DNA from: Cyanobacteria bacterium SZAS-4
GTDB lineage: Bacteria; Cyanobacteriota; Vampirovibrionia; Obscuribacterales; Obscuribacteraceae
Direction: 5' to 3'
Assembly (NCBI GenBank): GCA_018266255.1
Contig: JAFEAT010000011.1
Coordinates: forward strand, 289,003-353,002
DNA: 64,000 bases
Part shown: in pieces, positions 17,300-25,376 of the stretch
How the letters are laid out: every line of letters starts with the position of its first letter
How positions within the stretch are numbered: the stretch's first letter is position 1
Position numbers and translations under genes: made by a program
Notes under the pieces: generated by a model
Seen by the model: only the letters and a program-made list of their open reading frames with translations
Database searches by the model: none
Told to the model about the DNA's origin: nothing

Positions 17300-18700
17300 T
17301 TGGAGCATGCCTGCAACGTGAATAACAATTCGGCTAACGGCTTGCGTACCATTAGACCTAACGATCCTGAATACAGTGCTGCATCAGCCTGCAAAAATTC
17401 GCGGATTCGTAAACATCCCAGCGAAATAATTTTTTGCACCTCGGAGCAAGACGTATTGCAAGCAATGCACTACGTAGTGTCCCATGAGCTTCCGTTTGTC
17501 ATCCGTTCCGGCGGACATAGCTACGAGGGTTATTCTCTTATCGATGATGGTGTGGTAGTCGATCTCTCTGAAATGAGTTCAATTTCTGTCGATGCTAAAG
17601 GGAAAATCGCCTCGGTGCAGAGTGGAGCATCGCTACAAAAACTCCAAGCGGAATTAGCAAAGCACAATCTCGCTTTACCTGCGGGAACATGTAATACAGT
17701 GGGCATTGCTGGAATTACACTCGGAGGCGGATACGGACTGATCTCACGAAAACACGGATTGACAGTCGACAAGTTGAAGTCGGTACGTCTGCTGCTGGAT
17801 TATTCAAAGTTTGAAGAAGTCTCACCCTTACACCATGACGACTTGTTTTGGGCTTGCACTGGTGGTGGTGGCGGCAATTTCAGTGTAGCATCTGAGTTCT
17901 CTTTTCAGTGCGTGGATGCTAGTCCAGCAATCAGCTTTCGACTAGACTGGTCCTCGAATCAAATGCGATGCGCGGTCAATGCGTGGCAAAACTGGGCACC
18001 GTTTGTTGATGAAAGGCTGACCTCACTTTTGATAATCGCAACGCAAGGTAAGCACAAAGTCTACTGTATTGGACTCTTTCTGGGAGGCAAATCAGAACTC
18101 AAAAGTCTGACTAAAACACTGATAGAAGCTTGCTCTCCACCACCCACTTTAACACTGGACCAACACTCTATACTCGACGCTAGCATCCAACACAACGTTT
18201 CAAGAGTTGGCGCCGAAGACATTGGTGTCGAAGGTCGGTTCTCATTAAATTTCCAGGATGGTGTTTCTCGATTTAAAAACACCTCTGATTTTATAGCTAA
18301 CGCTTTGCCAGCAAATTGCCTGGACACAATTAATCATTTTTGGAACACGCCTCCGCCAGGTCAAGCAATACTCCAATTTGATGCATATGGCGGCGCAATA
18401 AATGCAGTGGGCACCGACAAGACCGCGTTCCCGCACAGAGGCAATACGCTCTTTAGCATCCAATACCAAACATACTGGGAACGCGAAAAAGACGATGCAC
18501 AGTGTATTGAATGGATACGTGCTTTGCGAACTGCCATGCAACCTTTTGTTCGCGGAGACACGTATGTGAATTACTGTGATGCTGATTTGACAGACTATGA
18601 GAAAAGATATTTCTCATCAAACCTTGATCGCTTAAGAGAGATAAAACAAAAATATGATCCCAAAAACTTCTTTCGATTTCCTCAAAGCATTCGCACCTAG
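17300..18700 (+). CDS. FAD-linked oxidase of the berberine-bridge (BBE-like) family
   Basis: A flavoprotein oxidase likely to act on a sugar, phenol or natural-product intermediate. FAD_binding_4 spans ~40-180 with RSGGHSYEGYS, where His73 is the expected 8-alpha FAD attachment. GTCNTVGIAGITLGGGYG supplies Cys131, the expected 6-S-cysteinyl attachment, so flavin binding is predicted to be bicovalent. The C-terminal BBE domain ends YVNYCDADLTDYEKRYFSSN..KYDPKNFFRFPQSI. No export signal is seen. The only in-frame starts near the 5' end are TTG 17300 and GTG 17318, neither with a convincing ribosome site. The 3' end overlaps the next gene by 47 bases. Confidence 0.85.
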   Translation: MEHACNVNNNSANGLRTIRPNDPEYSAASACKNSRIRKHPSEIIFCTSEQDVLQAMHYVVSHELPFVIRSGGHSYEGYSLIDDGVVVDLSEMSSISVDAKGKIASVQSGASLQKLQAELAKHNLALPAGTCNTVGIAGITLGGGYGLISRKHGLTVDKLKSVRLLLDYSKFEEVSPLHHDDLFWACTGGGGGNFSVASEFSFQCVDASPAISFRLDWSSNQMRCAVNAWQNWAPFVDERLTSLLIIATQGKHKVYCIGLFLGGKSELKSLTKTLIEACSPPPTLTLDQHSILDASIQHNVSRVGAEDIGVEGRFSLNFQDGVSRFKNTSDFIANALPANCLDTINHFWNTPPPGQAILQFDAYGGAINAVGTDKTAFPHRGNTLFSIQYQTYWEREKDDAQCIEWIRALRTAMQPFVRGDTYVNYCDADLTDYEKRYFSSNLDRLREIKQKYDPKNFFRFPQSIRT

Positions 18701-19829
18701 CTGTGCTGAGCACATTTACGAATTTGCAAAATCTGATGATTTATCGCGTAAAGCAAGCGGCCAATTAGCCTTAATGGCTATGAGTCTGGTCCTGGCATCT
18801 TCAATGATTGGCTCTCCCGTTTACGCTTCTTATGACCCCAAATTGGAGCCGCATAAAACGCTTTCCAAAAATTGTCGGTTGGCTGAAACGTGCATGAAAA
18901 AAGTCGAAGAAACCAATGCCAGCAGCGAGATCAAGAAGAAACTTTTAGATTCGTACGACAAGTACTCGAAGGACCTTGGAAAAGTAACTTCAGAAATCGG
19001 TGTTGCGATTCAAAATAAAACTTACACCTCGGATGAAAAATATAAGCCCGAGCTTAAGGCGGTCTGGACCGATAAAACAAATTTCGAAACTGATTACAAG
19101 AAGCACATTGATAACGCCTTTCCGAGCGGTTACGAAACGTTTTCGGAACAGCTATTCGAAAAGGACATATTTGCCTTGGCGAACCGGCTAAACAAATCGA
19201 ATGACTCAATTCGCAAAACTGCTTCCAAATGCTTTGCTGCTTACTTGCCTGATCCTGAGGCGTGGTTTGAAATTCAAGTCTCTCGAGACCGTGAGCCTCA
19301 AGCTAAAGTTGAGATCAAGGGCAATTGGATTGTGACTTGGAGCGGTCCCTTACTTTTTTCATCATCACAGCTGCCATTGAATCAAGATCTCGTTGCGAGG
19401 GTTAAGGCGGGCGATTTGCGCTATGCGACTAACGAGCTTCTAAGGACAGCGTCAAAAACTGTTGAGGCAGGCAAACCCTTAGACGTGCCAACCCTGTGTG
19501 CGCAGTACAAAGATTATCGAACCAAAGCACACACGGATTTCGCAAAATACGTACTTGATGCGGTAAAGAATAAGAAATTTAAAACAGCAGATGACAAATA
19601 CGTTTTGTCCCACGCATCCGCATATCTAGACACATCTTCAGTGCCATATATGACGGATGATTTTAAACGGCTTCTGAAATTGATCGGAGAACATCATCTC
19701 AATAGACACGACAGCCTGATTGTGTTCGGTCAAGTTTACTTCGAACCGATTGACGACCAAATTTCAAATTCGGAAGAATTTGGTCCTGATTCCTTATCGG
19801 GAAAACGGAAAAAGACAACCGAACGATAA
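18654..19829 (+). CDS. Secreted protein of unknown function
   Basis: Starts at an ATG inside the 3' end of the FAD oxidase (47-base overlap in another frame). After a ~35-residue N-terminus comes a signal-like segment (GQLALMAMSLVLASSMIG..VYA) and then a Lys-rich, largely helical mature protein with Cys at CRLAETCMKK and later CFAAYLPDPEAWFEIQV. ATG 18774 is an alternative start but would leave a very short n-region. No family recognised. Two very small coupled genes follow, and the overlap with the oxidase suggests co-expression. Confidence 0.65.
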   Translation: MIPKTSFDFLKAFAPSCAEHIYEFAKSDDLSRKASGQLALMAMSLVLASSMIGSPVYASYDPKLEPHKTLSKNCRLAETCMKKVEETNASSEIKKKLLDSYDKYSKDLGKVTSEIGVAIQNKTYTSDEKYKPELKAVWTDKTNFETDYKKHIDNAFPSGYETFSEQLFEKDIFALANRLNKSNDSIRKTASKCFAAYLPDPEAWFEIQVSRDREPQAKVEIKGNWIVTWSGPLLFSSSQLPLNQDLVARVKAGDLRYATNELLRTASKTVEAGKPLDVPTLCAQYKDYRTKAHTDFAKYVLDAVKNKKFKTADDKYVLSHASAYLDTSSVPYMTDDFKRLLKLIGEHHLNRHDSLIVFGQVYFEPIDDQISNSEEFGPDSLSGKRKKTTER

Positions 19830-19864
19830 TGAGATTCTTTTGTTGTTAGGAGGAAAGTTTCGAC

Positions 19865-20080
19865 ATGAATAAACAATCACAGGGGCTTTTGAAAAGTTTC
19901 CTGCAGCGTCTTGAAAGTAGTGCTGAGCCGGCAGATATTGGCAGCGGCGTAGACCTTGCAGTGACTTACGAGCCAGCGCCCGATGCAGCCGTTGTAGTGA
20001 ATTGCATGCAGTGGATTGAAAATAGCGAAAGCGAGTCATGGATTGAAAATTATTGCCAAGCCGAGGAGTTTAAAAAATGA
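19865..20080 (+). CDS. Small acidic peptide, unknown
   Basis: 71 residues, MNKQSQGLLKSFLQRLESS..., preceded by a strong AGGAGG site eleven bases before the ATG. The N-terminal helix is amphipathic and basic; the rest is acidic and contains VVVNCMQWIENSES. Its TGA overlaps the ATG of the next gene (ATGA), indicating translational coupling. The length and leader/core-like split loosely resemble a peptide precursor, but no modification enzyme is coupled, so this is only a possibility. Confidence 0.6.
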   Translation: MNKQSQGLLKSFLQRLESSAEPADIGSGVDLAVTYEPAPDAAVVVNCMQWIENSESESWIENYCQAEEFKK

Positions 20081-20313
20081 ACTACCACGAATTTTTAGCA
20101 AAACTTCCAGATTATGGTTCGATCCCGACTGATAGTGAGCGAATTTGGAAAGTCGTTGAAGAGCTGAACACCTGTCCGTTCAAGGGAGGGGATCGTTTAA
20201 CCGTTTTCAAAGTCTTAGATTCCCAAAGCGCTATTCGAATGGCTTGTTACTACCGCCGCCCAGATGGAAGCGAGGAGTGGTGGAACCACAAAATCTGGGA
20301 AGTGGGGCCATAG
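20077..20313 (+). CDS. Small hypothetical protein coupled to the preceding gene
   Basis: 78 residues starting MNYHEFLAKLPDYGSIPTDS and ending GSEEWWNHKIWEVGP; compact and Trp-rich with two cysteines. It starts four bases inside the preceding gene (ATGA overlap), so both are expected from one message at linked levels. No family recognised; the pairing could mean a small two-subunit protein. Confidence 0.6.
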   Translation: MNYHEFLAKLPDYGSIPTDSERIWKVVEELNTCPFKGGDRLTVFKVLDSQSAIRMACYYRRPDGSEEWWNHKIWEVGP

Positions 20314-20413
20314 TTATGAGTCAAGGATTGATAAATGCTGAGGACAGAGTCTAGTCGCCGTAGTGCGTCGAGCAAAATTTGAAACAGCACACCCAATTTA
20401 CGGAAGAAAATTT

Positions 20414-21153
20414 ATGCCGTCCGACCCAGTTGAAGTTGTCCGAAATCACTTTAAAAAGCTGTGCGAAAACGATTTGGATGCTGCATATGCTGATTTATCG
20501 CCCCGTTGGCAATCGAAGCAAGATTTAAGTTCATTTCGCAAAGCCAATTTAAATGCATGGCAAAATCTCAGCGAAGATCAAACATTTGCCGCTGTTCTCG
20601 TCGCTAGTGAATTAACCTCGCTTACGGCAAAGTAGCAGTTAAACTGGGTTTCTATAGCATCAGCGAAACACGCACGATTCGCTACAACATGATTGTCGCT
20701 GAGGAGAGCGACGAGTGGAAGTTTGACAGCGGCAACATGACACCAACTGGTAAAGGTGCACCGTCTCAAAAGGAGCTTCGCGAACTGTTCGTGGCGACCG
20801 ATTTTCTCAGCATCAGCATGGTTGATTTTGGAATACTTTCCAACGATGGAATTTCGTACGCGGCTGTTATCACTAGAGAATTCGCTGAGCCACCAGGCAA
20901 CGGTGTGTTTTATCTCCTAAATATTGTGGATAGAGACGCTGCTAGCAAAGCACGCGTCAAAGCAACGATTGCCATCGGTGATCGCTGCAATATCAAAAAC
21001 TTTTGCATTGAAGATACTCATATCTTGTTTGATACTTCTTCGAGTGTCAGCTATTGGAATCCTTGGGCGCTTAACTTTACTCGAGTTAGTTTGCGCTTAC
21101 AGAATCAAGATCTCAGCGTAGCGTCTGTTGTATCTATCAACGAAGGTGAATAG
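20414..21153 (+). pseudogene. SnoaL/DUF4878-like small protein split by a one-base frameshift
   Basis: The first frame (20414-20635) encodes MPSDPVEVVRNHFKKLCEND..AAYADLSPRWQSKQ, typical of the NTF2-like lipoprotein fold, and ends at TAG 20633-20635. The second frame continues with KVAVKLGFYSISETRTIRY and MIVAEESDEWKFDSGN, which matches the expected 'V.E.g.WKf' end of the same fold, and runs to 21153. Losing one base near 20620-20632 (ACGGCAAAGTAG) would explain the break. The remaining ~120 residues form a second unrecognised domain. It could be a real pseudogene, a sequencing error, or two genes. Confidence 0.5.
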
Positions 21154-21190
21154 ACGGTGCATTAATAGTTCCAGAAGCATTTTAGTTTAT

Positions 21191-21287
21191 TTACCAAGCA
21201 ACTCCAAATATCTCGCATCGCGTGTCATTGCTGATCCTGCGGTGAACACTATAGGCGATGCACTTGAAGCCAGAATTCTTGTGTTTC
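21191..21287 (-). pseudogene. Decayed fragment of a UGT glycosyltransferase gene
   Basis: Read on the minus strand, this gap encodes ETQEF, then after one missing base LASSASPIVFTAGSAMTRD followed by ARYLELLGK and a stop. This aligns with SAETQEFLDAGAPPVVFTAG and TAMAQSAKHF in the intact glycosyltransferase at 26770-28008, and the DNA is visibly alike over about 60 bases (compare 21235-21287 with about 27235-27287). It is a short frameshifted relic with no start. Confidence 0.7.
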
Positions 21288-21382
21288 GTATATGTTAGGT
21301 TGTCTTTCAATGAGGAACATATATAAGAGGTGTCCCGGTTGCAAGAGGTATCCCTGTTGTCGTAACCTAAGAGGCCGCACTC

Positions 21383-21706
21383 ATGACAAACAATTCCGAT
21401 TTGTACGAAGATCTGTTGAAGACTTCCCGTGAAATTGCGAAAAGATGGGCACAATCAGCGCGAGAATACAGCCATCTGCTTGATGACTATGCAAATCAGA
21501 AATATGACTTTCAAACTCTTCAATCGAAACTAATCGAAAAAAACTTGCACGAATACTTTCGCGGGATGGTCGATGCTTCAAGGGCAAACTCTGTTTTTTA
21601 TAAGTGGCTGTATCCAAATGTGAGCGGAACAGCAACGTCTAACACCTCAAACGAAGCCGAAAGTTCTCGTTCCGCCAAATCAAGCAAAACTTCAGCACGC
21701 AAATAG
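21383..21706 (+). CDS. Small helical protein, unknown
   Basis: 107 residues beginning MTNNSDLYEDLLKTSREIAK. Predicted strongly helical and charged to about residue 80, then a Ser/Thr/Ala/Lys-rich tail (SSRSAKSSKTSARK). The composition and basic tail loosely recall phasin-like granule proteins, but no specific motif supports that. It ends 39 bases before the DUF362 gene on the same strand and may be the first gene of that operon. Confidence 0.55.
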   Translation: MTNNSDLYEDLLKTSREIAKRWAQSAREYSHLLDDYANQKYDFQTLQSKLIEKNLHEYFRGMVDASRANSVFYKWLYPNVSGTATSNTSNEAESSRSAKSSKTSARK

Positions 21707-21745
21707 AAGTATTTGACCCAACAATCAGACCTTACTTACAGATAA

Positions 21746-23857
21746 ATGCAACATTTGTGTTCAGTGGTAGCTGGTGCGCGTATTGACGCAGCAAATTTGC
21801 TGCGGAGAGCTCTAGATACAAGTAATTTTTGGAACCTGTTGGAAAAGCGCTGTGAGCAGTTAAACAAGAATCCCGCGGAAGTTTCCATTCTCATCAAGCC
21901 TGACGTCGAGACATTGATCGAGAAAAGTCCGACGCAAGTCAGCGCTGCATTTGTTAATGCTTTTGTTGATGCGTTGCTAGAGTATGGATATACCAATGTG
22001 AACGTTGGTGTATCGTTAGAATTCGATTTCCCGTGGATCGAAAATCGTGATGCGTTAGGACTTGCTGAGTTTGCTGGTTATCTCGATAAACACGGTAATC
22101 TGTGCGTGGATCTCTTAGATCATTTGTCTGCTCTAAGCGATGCTAATTCGTCTGTTCTCTCGGGAATACCTGTCTCAAAGACTTGGTTAGATGCTGATAT
22201 TCGCATAATAGTCGCAAGCAACAAGACTGATCAGAAGAATGGTTTTTCTTTGTGTTTGAATAGCCTCCTCTCGATCATTTCTCCGCAGGATAGAGCAAAA
22301 CTGCGCTGTTCCGGTGTCGAGGAGAAACAAGTATGCAGAGCTCTGGTGGCGCACGTCGGAGCGCACTTCGGAATTATAGATGCGATACGAAGCGCTCATG
22401 GAAGTGGTGGTAGATTATCGCCAGATACATTGATTACTAACACTGTCATCGCTTCCGATGACATTATTCTGGCTGACTATGTTGGTGCGACTAAAATGAG
22501 GCTAAGTCCGGTAAGTTCTGAGCTGTTTGAGGCTGTGGGAAATCAATTGTGCCTAGAGGATGTATCTATTCGAGGAAACCTCCAGCCGTATCAAGGATGG
22601 AAAAACGTTGACCCCATAATTAAAGATTCAGTTTTTAAAGCTTCAAAACTAACCAATGGGAACCCTGTCGTCGAGTCCATTTTTCAGCAGGTGCAAACAT
22701 CTCTTTTTCCAATTTCAGATCCTTTACACAGAGTTATTTTGAATGAACTTTATGGTGAAGGACAGCGCGGATATGGGGAACTCGTACCCTTACATTTACT
22801 GTGTAATAGTCTGCTTTCCTCTGCATGCTACTTAGGCGAGGCAATCAACATTGTAGCCAATAAAGATGAGATCGTTCAGAGAATCGCCAACATCAACGTT
22901 GATCCTAATCACGTAAAGCTGAAGAATTTTCTCCCAATGGCAAAAGCTTTGGCTGCGGAACTTGCCGAATTGGAACTGGTAAAAAGTGATGAAGATGGAT
23001 TTAGAGCTGTTTGCCATGGTTCCATGATCAAGTTCGAAATCACACAACGATTTCTAGTTGACTTTGAAACATTCACAGAACGCGTTGCGGTTGAAAATTC
23101 AATGCAATTCTTAAATGACTATATCGGTGGCAGTAGCTTGCCACTCAAGTACAACAGAAGTGAAAGAGTTTCCCACCAAATAGAGCGAACTATCTATCTG
23201 CCACAGCCCAACTTTGTCGTATCAGAAGCTTTACGATATCTCGATGTCACAAAAATTGAATATATAACGTTCAAAAAGGAGCAGCAAAGATTTTATTGGA
23301 AAACGATTTTTAGCGAGAACAACAGTGCAATACGAGATGATGGCATTGTAACTTTTAAACGCGAGGGGGACTGCACCGACGTAACTATTTCTTCAGTCCA
23401 ACAACTCACTCTTCCTCCTCTGTGGGAAAGTTATTTCAATAGCTTGCCTCTAGTCAATCAATCAACTCTAACTACAAAAAATTACAAACGGTTCTTTCTG
23501 CAGACAATGGCTAACCTTGAGGCATTGTTAGAGGGAAGGTCTATACGAATTGGAAAGACTTGTGAGCAAAATTTTGCAGGGCTTTCTGCGTTCTTGGCCG
23601 ATCATCCTCTTGTTCAATTAACCACATTACTAAAAAAAATTGTCGAGAGCACTTCCACCGCTACTTCCCACAGGGTGCCATTCGATGTCCTTGGAATAGA
23701 CGAATGTGGGTTCAAGCACCTTAAAGCCGTGAAAAATGTGTCGACTTCGTCAGAGCAAGAAACAAAGTCGACGCGAGAACTTTTTTGGAAAGTCATAGCT
23801 CAAATGAGTGATGCTTCTCTGCTCGATGCCGCGCATGGAGGAGATCAACATTTGTGA
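21746..23857 (+). CDS. DUF362-domain protein with C-terminal unknown domain
   Basis: 703 residues. The N-terminal ~270 match the DUF362 pattern: VSILIKPDVETLIEKSPTQ, then a conserved-length helix and VNVGVSLEFDFPW, later LDADIRIIVASNKTDQKNG. The middle is helical. The last ~250 residues include IEYITFKKEQQRFYWKTIF and LTLPPLWESYF, resembling a START/SRPBCC-like fold (inference). No ferredoxin-type cysteine cluster is seen, unlike many DUF362 proteins. Its stop overlaps the GTG start of the SDR gene (GTGA), so the two are translationally coupled. The biochemical role of DUF362 is not well established; I infer a pathway enzyme together with the SDR and SRPBCC proteins. Confidence 0.65.
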   Translation: MQHLCSVVAGARIDAANLLRRALDTSNFWNLLEKRCEQLNKNPAEVSILIKPDVETLIEKSPTQVSAAFVNAFVDALLEYGYTNVNVGVSLEFDFPWIENRDALGLAEFAGYLDKHGNLCVDLLDHLSALSDANSSVLSGIPVSKTWLDADIRIIVASNKTDQKNGFSLCLNSLLSIISPQDRAKLRCSGVEEKQVCRALVAHVGAHFGIIDAIRSAHGSGGRLSPDTLITNTVIASDDIILADYVGATKMRLSPVSSELFEAVGNQLCLEDVSIRGNLQPYQGWKNVDPIIKDSVFKASKLTNGNPVVESIFQQVQTSLFPISDPLHRVILNELYGEGQRGYGELVPLHLLCNSLLSSACYLGEAINIVANKDEIVQRIANINVDPNHVKLKNFLPMAKALAAELAELELVKSDEDGFRAVCHGSMIKFEITQRFLVDFETFTERVAVENSMQFLNDYIGGSSLPLKYNRSERVSHQIERTIYLPQPNFVVSEALRYLDVTKIEYITFKKEQQRFYWKTIFSENNSAIRDDGIVTFKREGDCTDVTISSVQQLTLPPLWESYFNSLPLVNQSTLTTKNYKRFFLQTMANLEALLEGRSIRIGKTCEQNFAGLSAFLADHPLVQLTTLLKKIVESTSTATSHRVPFDVLGIDECGFKHLKAVKNVSTSSEQETKSTRELFWKVIAQMSDASLLDAAHGGDQHL

Positions 23858-24900
23858 GGATACTAGTAACTGGAGCAAACGGTCTCATCGGGTCCAAAAT
23901 TGTCGAAGTCTTCACTTCAGAGGGCTTTAAAACTAGAAGTTTTGTGCGGGTGAGTAGCGATCTATCACTCATAAAGAATCTGAAGTCGGAGATTTTTTAT
24001 GGTGACATATTTGAACGTACGCCTTTATTTAATGCGGCTGAGGGATGTGATCTCATTGTTCACACAGTAGCTGACTTTGTTTACACTGACTCACGTGCTG
24101 ATCAAATTTTTGAAAAGGCAAAAGCAGGCGTGACAAATGTTTTTTTAGCGGCGAGGTCTGCTGGAATAAAACGTGTAGTGCTTACTTCAAGTTCGGTAAT
24201 TTTTGGATACAGTCATGAACCAAAATTGTGTAACGAAGGCAAAGTCGGAACAATTGGAACATCACAATATGAGGCGATGAAAATACATCAAGAAAAAATT
24301 GCCGATGTGTTGGCAAACGAGAACGGAATTGAGCTCGTGAAAGTGTGTCCAACAATGACAGTAGGTGCGTATGCGTCAGAAATTGGACCGAGCAATAGAT
24401 TTATTGCTGCGTATCTGAATGATCAGTTGGCTTTAAGTTACGTCGGAGGCTGCAATGTAGTATCAAGCATGGACGTGGCAAAAGCTCATTTAATCGCAGC
24501 TCTTCACGGCACCAGCGGAGAATCTTACATCGCCGGTTCTGAGAATTTGACTTGGGTCGACGTGCACTCAACAATTTCGGAACTTTGTGGTTTGTCAAAC
24601 CCTCGATTTGTTTTGGGTCGGAAAAGCTTTTTGATGGGAACTCTTTTGGAAATGGCAAAGGCGGAAATTAATCAACAAGAGTCTAGGACAACTCTAGAAG
24701 AGGCGCAAATGATAGGTCGCTACTATTGGTATTCTTCGGTGAAGCTTGCTGAGCTGGGATACAAACCAGATCCATCTAGAATAGCCCTTGCGGTGGCTAT
24801 TTCACACTTAGTCAAACGTCCCGATGTCATACCCCGTGAGACTAGACGAAGGATTCGGCTGCACCGAGATGTTCAGGCTTTACGGAGGCTAATGAAGTGA
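23854..24900 (+). CDS. Extended SDR NAD(P)-dependent epimerase/dehydratase
   Basis: 348 residues, GTG start overlapping the previous stop. MRILVTGANGLIGSKIVEVF is the nucleotide-binding TGxxGxxG motif. VLTSSSVIFGYS supplies the catalytic Ser region and QYEAMKIHQEK the YxxxK motif. KVCPTMTVG matches the conserved post-catalytic segment of the 3-beta-HSD/dihydroflavonol-reductase-like branch. Substrate unknown. Its TGA overlaps the GTG start of the SRPBCC gene, giving a three-gene coupled unit and implying roughly equal amounts of the three proteins. Confidence 0.9.
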   Translation: MRILVTGANGLIGSKIVEVFTSEGFKTRSFVRVSSDLSLIKNLKSEIFYGDIFERTPLFNAAEGCDLIVHTVADFVYTDSRADQIFEKAKAGVTNVFLAARSAGIKRVVLTSSSVIFGYSHEPKLCNEGKVGTIGTSQYEAMKIHQEKIADVLANENGIELVKVCPTMTVGAYASEIGPSNRFIAAYLNDQLALSYVGGCNVVSSMDVAKAHLIAALHGTSGESYIAGSENLTWVDVHSTISELCGLSNPRFVLGRKSFLMGTLLEMAKAEINQQESRTTLEEAQMIGRYYWYSSVKLAELGYKPDPSRIALAVAISHLVKRPDVIPRETRRRIRLHRDVQALRRLMK

Positions 24901-25376
24901 AAACTGTGAAGACTTCAGTTATCGTGAGATTGCCAGTTGAAAAAATTTGGAGACTAATGAGGGACGACTTGCCCAATGTACTATCTCTAGACAACATTAG
25001 CGAGATAGTAGAAATGGAACGGACAGTTGCTGATTGTGGCTCAGTTCTAACTGTAAGAAATTGGTCAGCAACATTGCCAAAATTTGCTCAGTTAGTGTCG
25101 AATTCGACTTCGATTAAGTGGACGGACTCTTCAGTTTGGCACAATGACCGGCTAAAGTGTGATTGGACTATAGCTATTACCAGCCCGCTGCTCGAAGAAA
25201 ATTCGTCATGCGTCGGAAGTGCAACTTATGAGTCTGCATTGGCCGGAAAAGGTACGAAAGTGGGACTTCAAACAACTTTGAGTTTGGGAATTGCAAAAGA
25301 GTCGAATGAATTGCTTGTAGGAGAGCTGATAATCGCCAACTTCTCGAAAGTACTGCGAACAATTTCAGACAGTTAG
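24897..25376 (+). CDS. SRPBCC-fold (polyketide cyclase-like) protein
   Basis: 159 residues. Begins MKTVKTSVIVRLPVEKIWRL, the usual first strand and helix of the SRPBCC/START fold, followed by alternating strands and a long C-terminal helix (ESNELLVGELIIANFSKVLRT). Such proteins bind hydrophobic ligands and sometimes catalyse cyclisation. It is the last gene of the coupled DUF362-SDR unit. It ends on a four-base overlap with the convergent beta-propeller gene. The ligand cannot be told from the sequence. Confidence 0.75.
   Translation: MKTVKTSVIVRLPVEKIWRLMRDDLPNVLSLDNISEIVEMERTVADCGSVLTVRNWSATLPKFAQLVSNSTSIKWTDSSVWHNDRLKCDWTIAITSPLLEENSSCVGSATYESALAGKGTKVGLQTTLSLGIAKESNELLVGELIIANFSKVLRTISDS

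Noticed and set aside
20620..20640. Programmed -1 frameshifting as an explanation for the split SnoaL-like gene
   Set aside because: The sequence GGCAAAG is not a standard slippery heptamer and no stable downstream hairpin is evident; a one-base deletion is simpler.
21191..21454. Minus-strand 87-codon open frame in the gap at 21.2-21.4 kb
   Set aside because: The similarity to UGT lies in other frames of this stretch; this particular frame is an accident of the decayed sequence.
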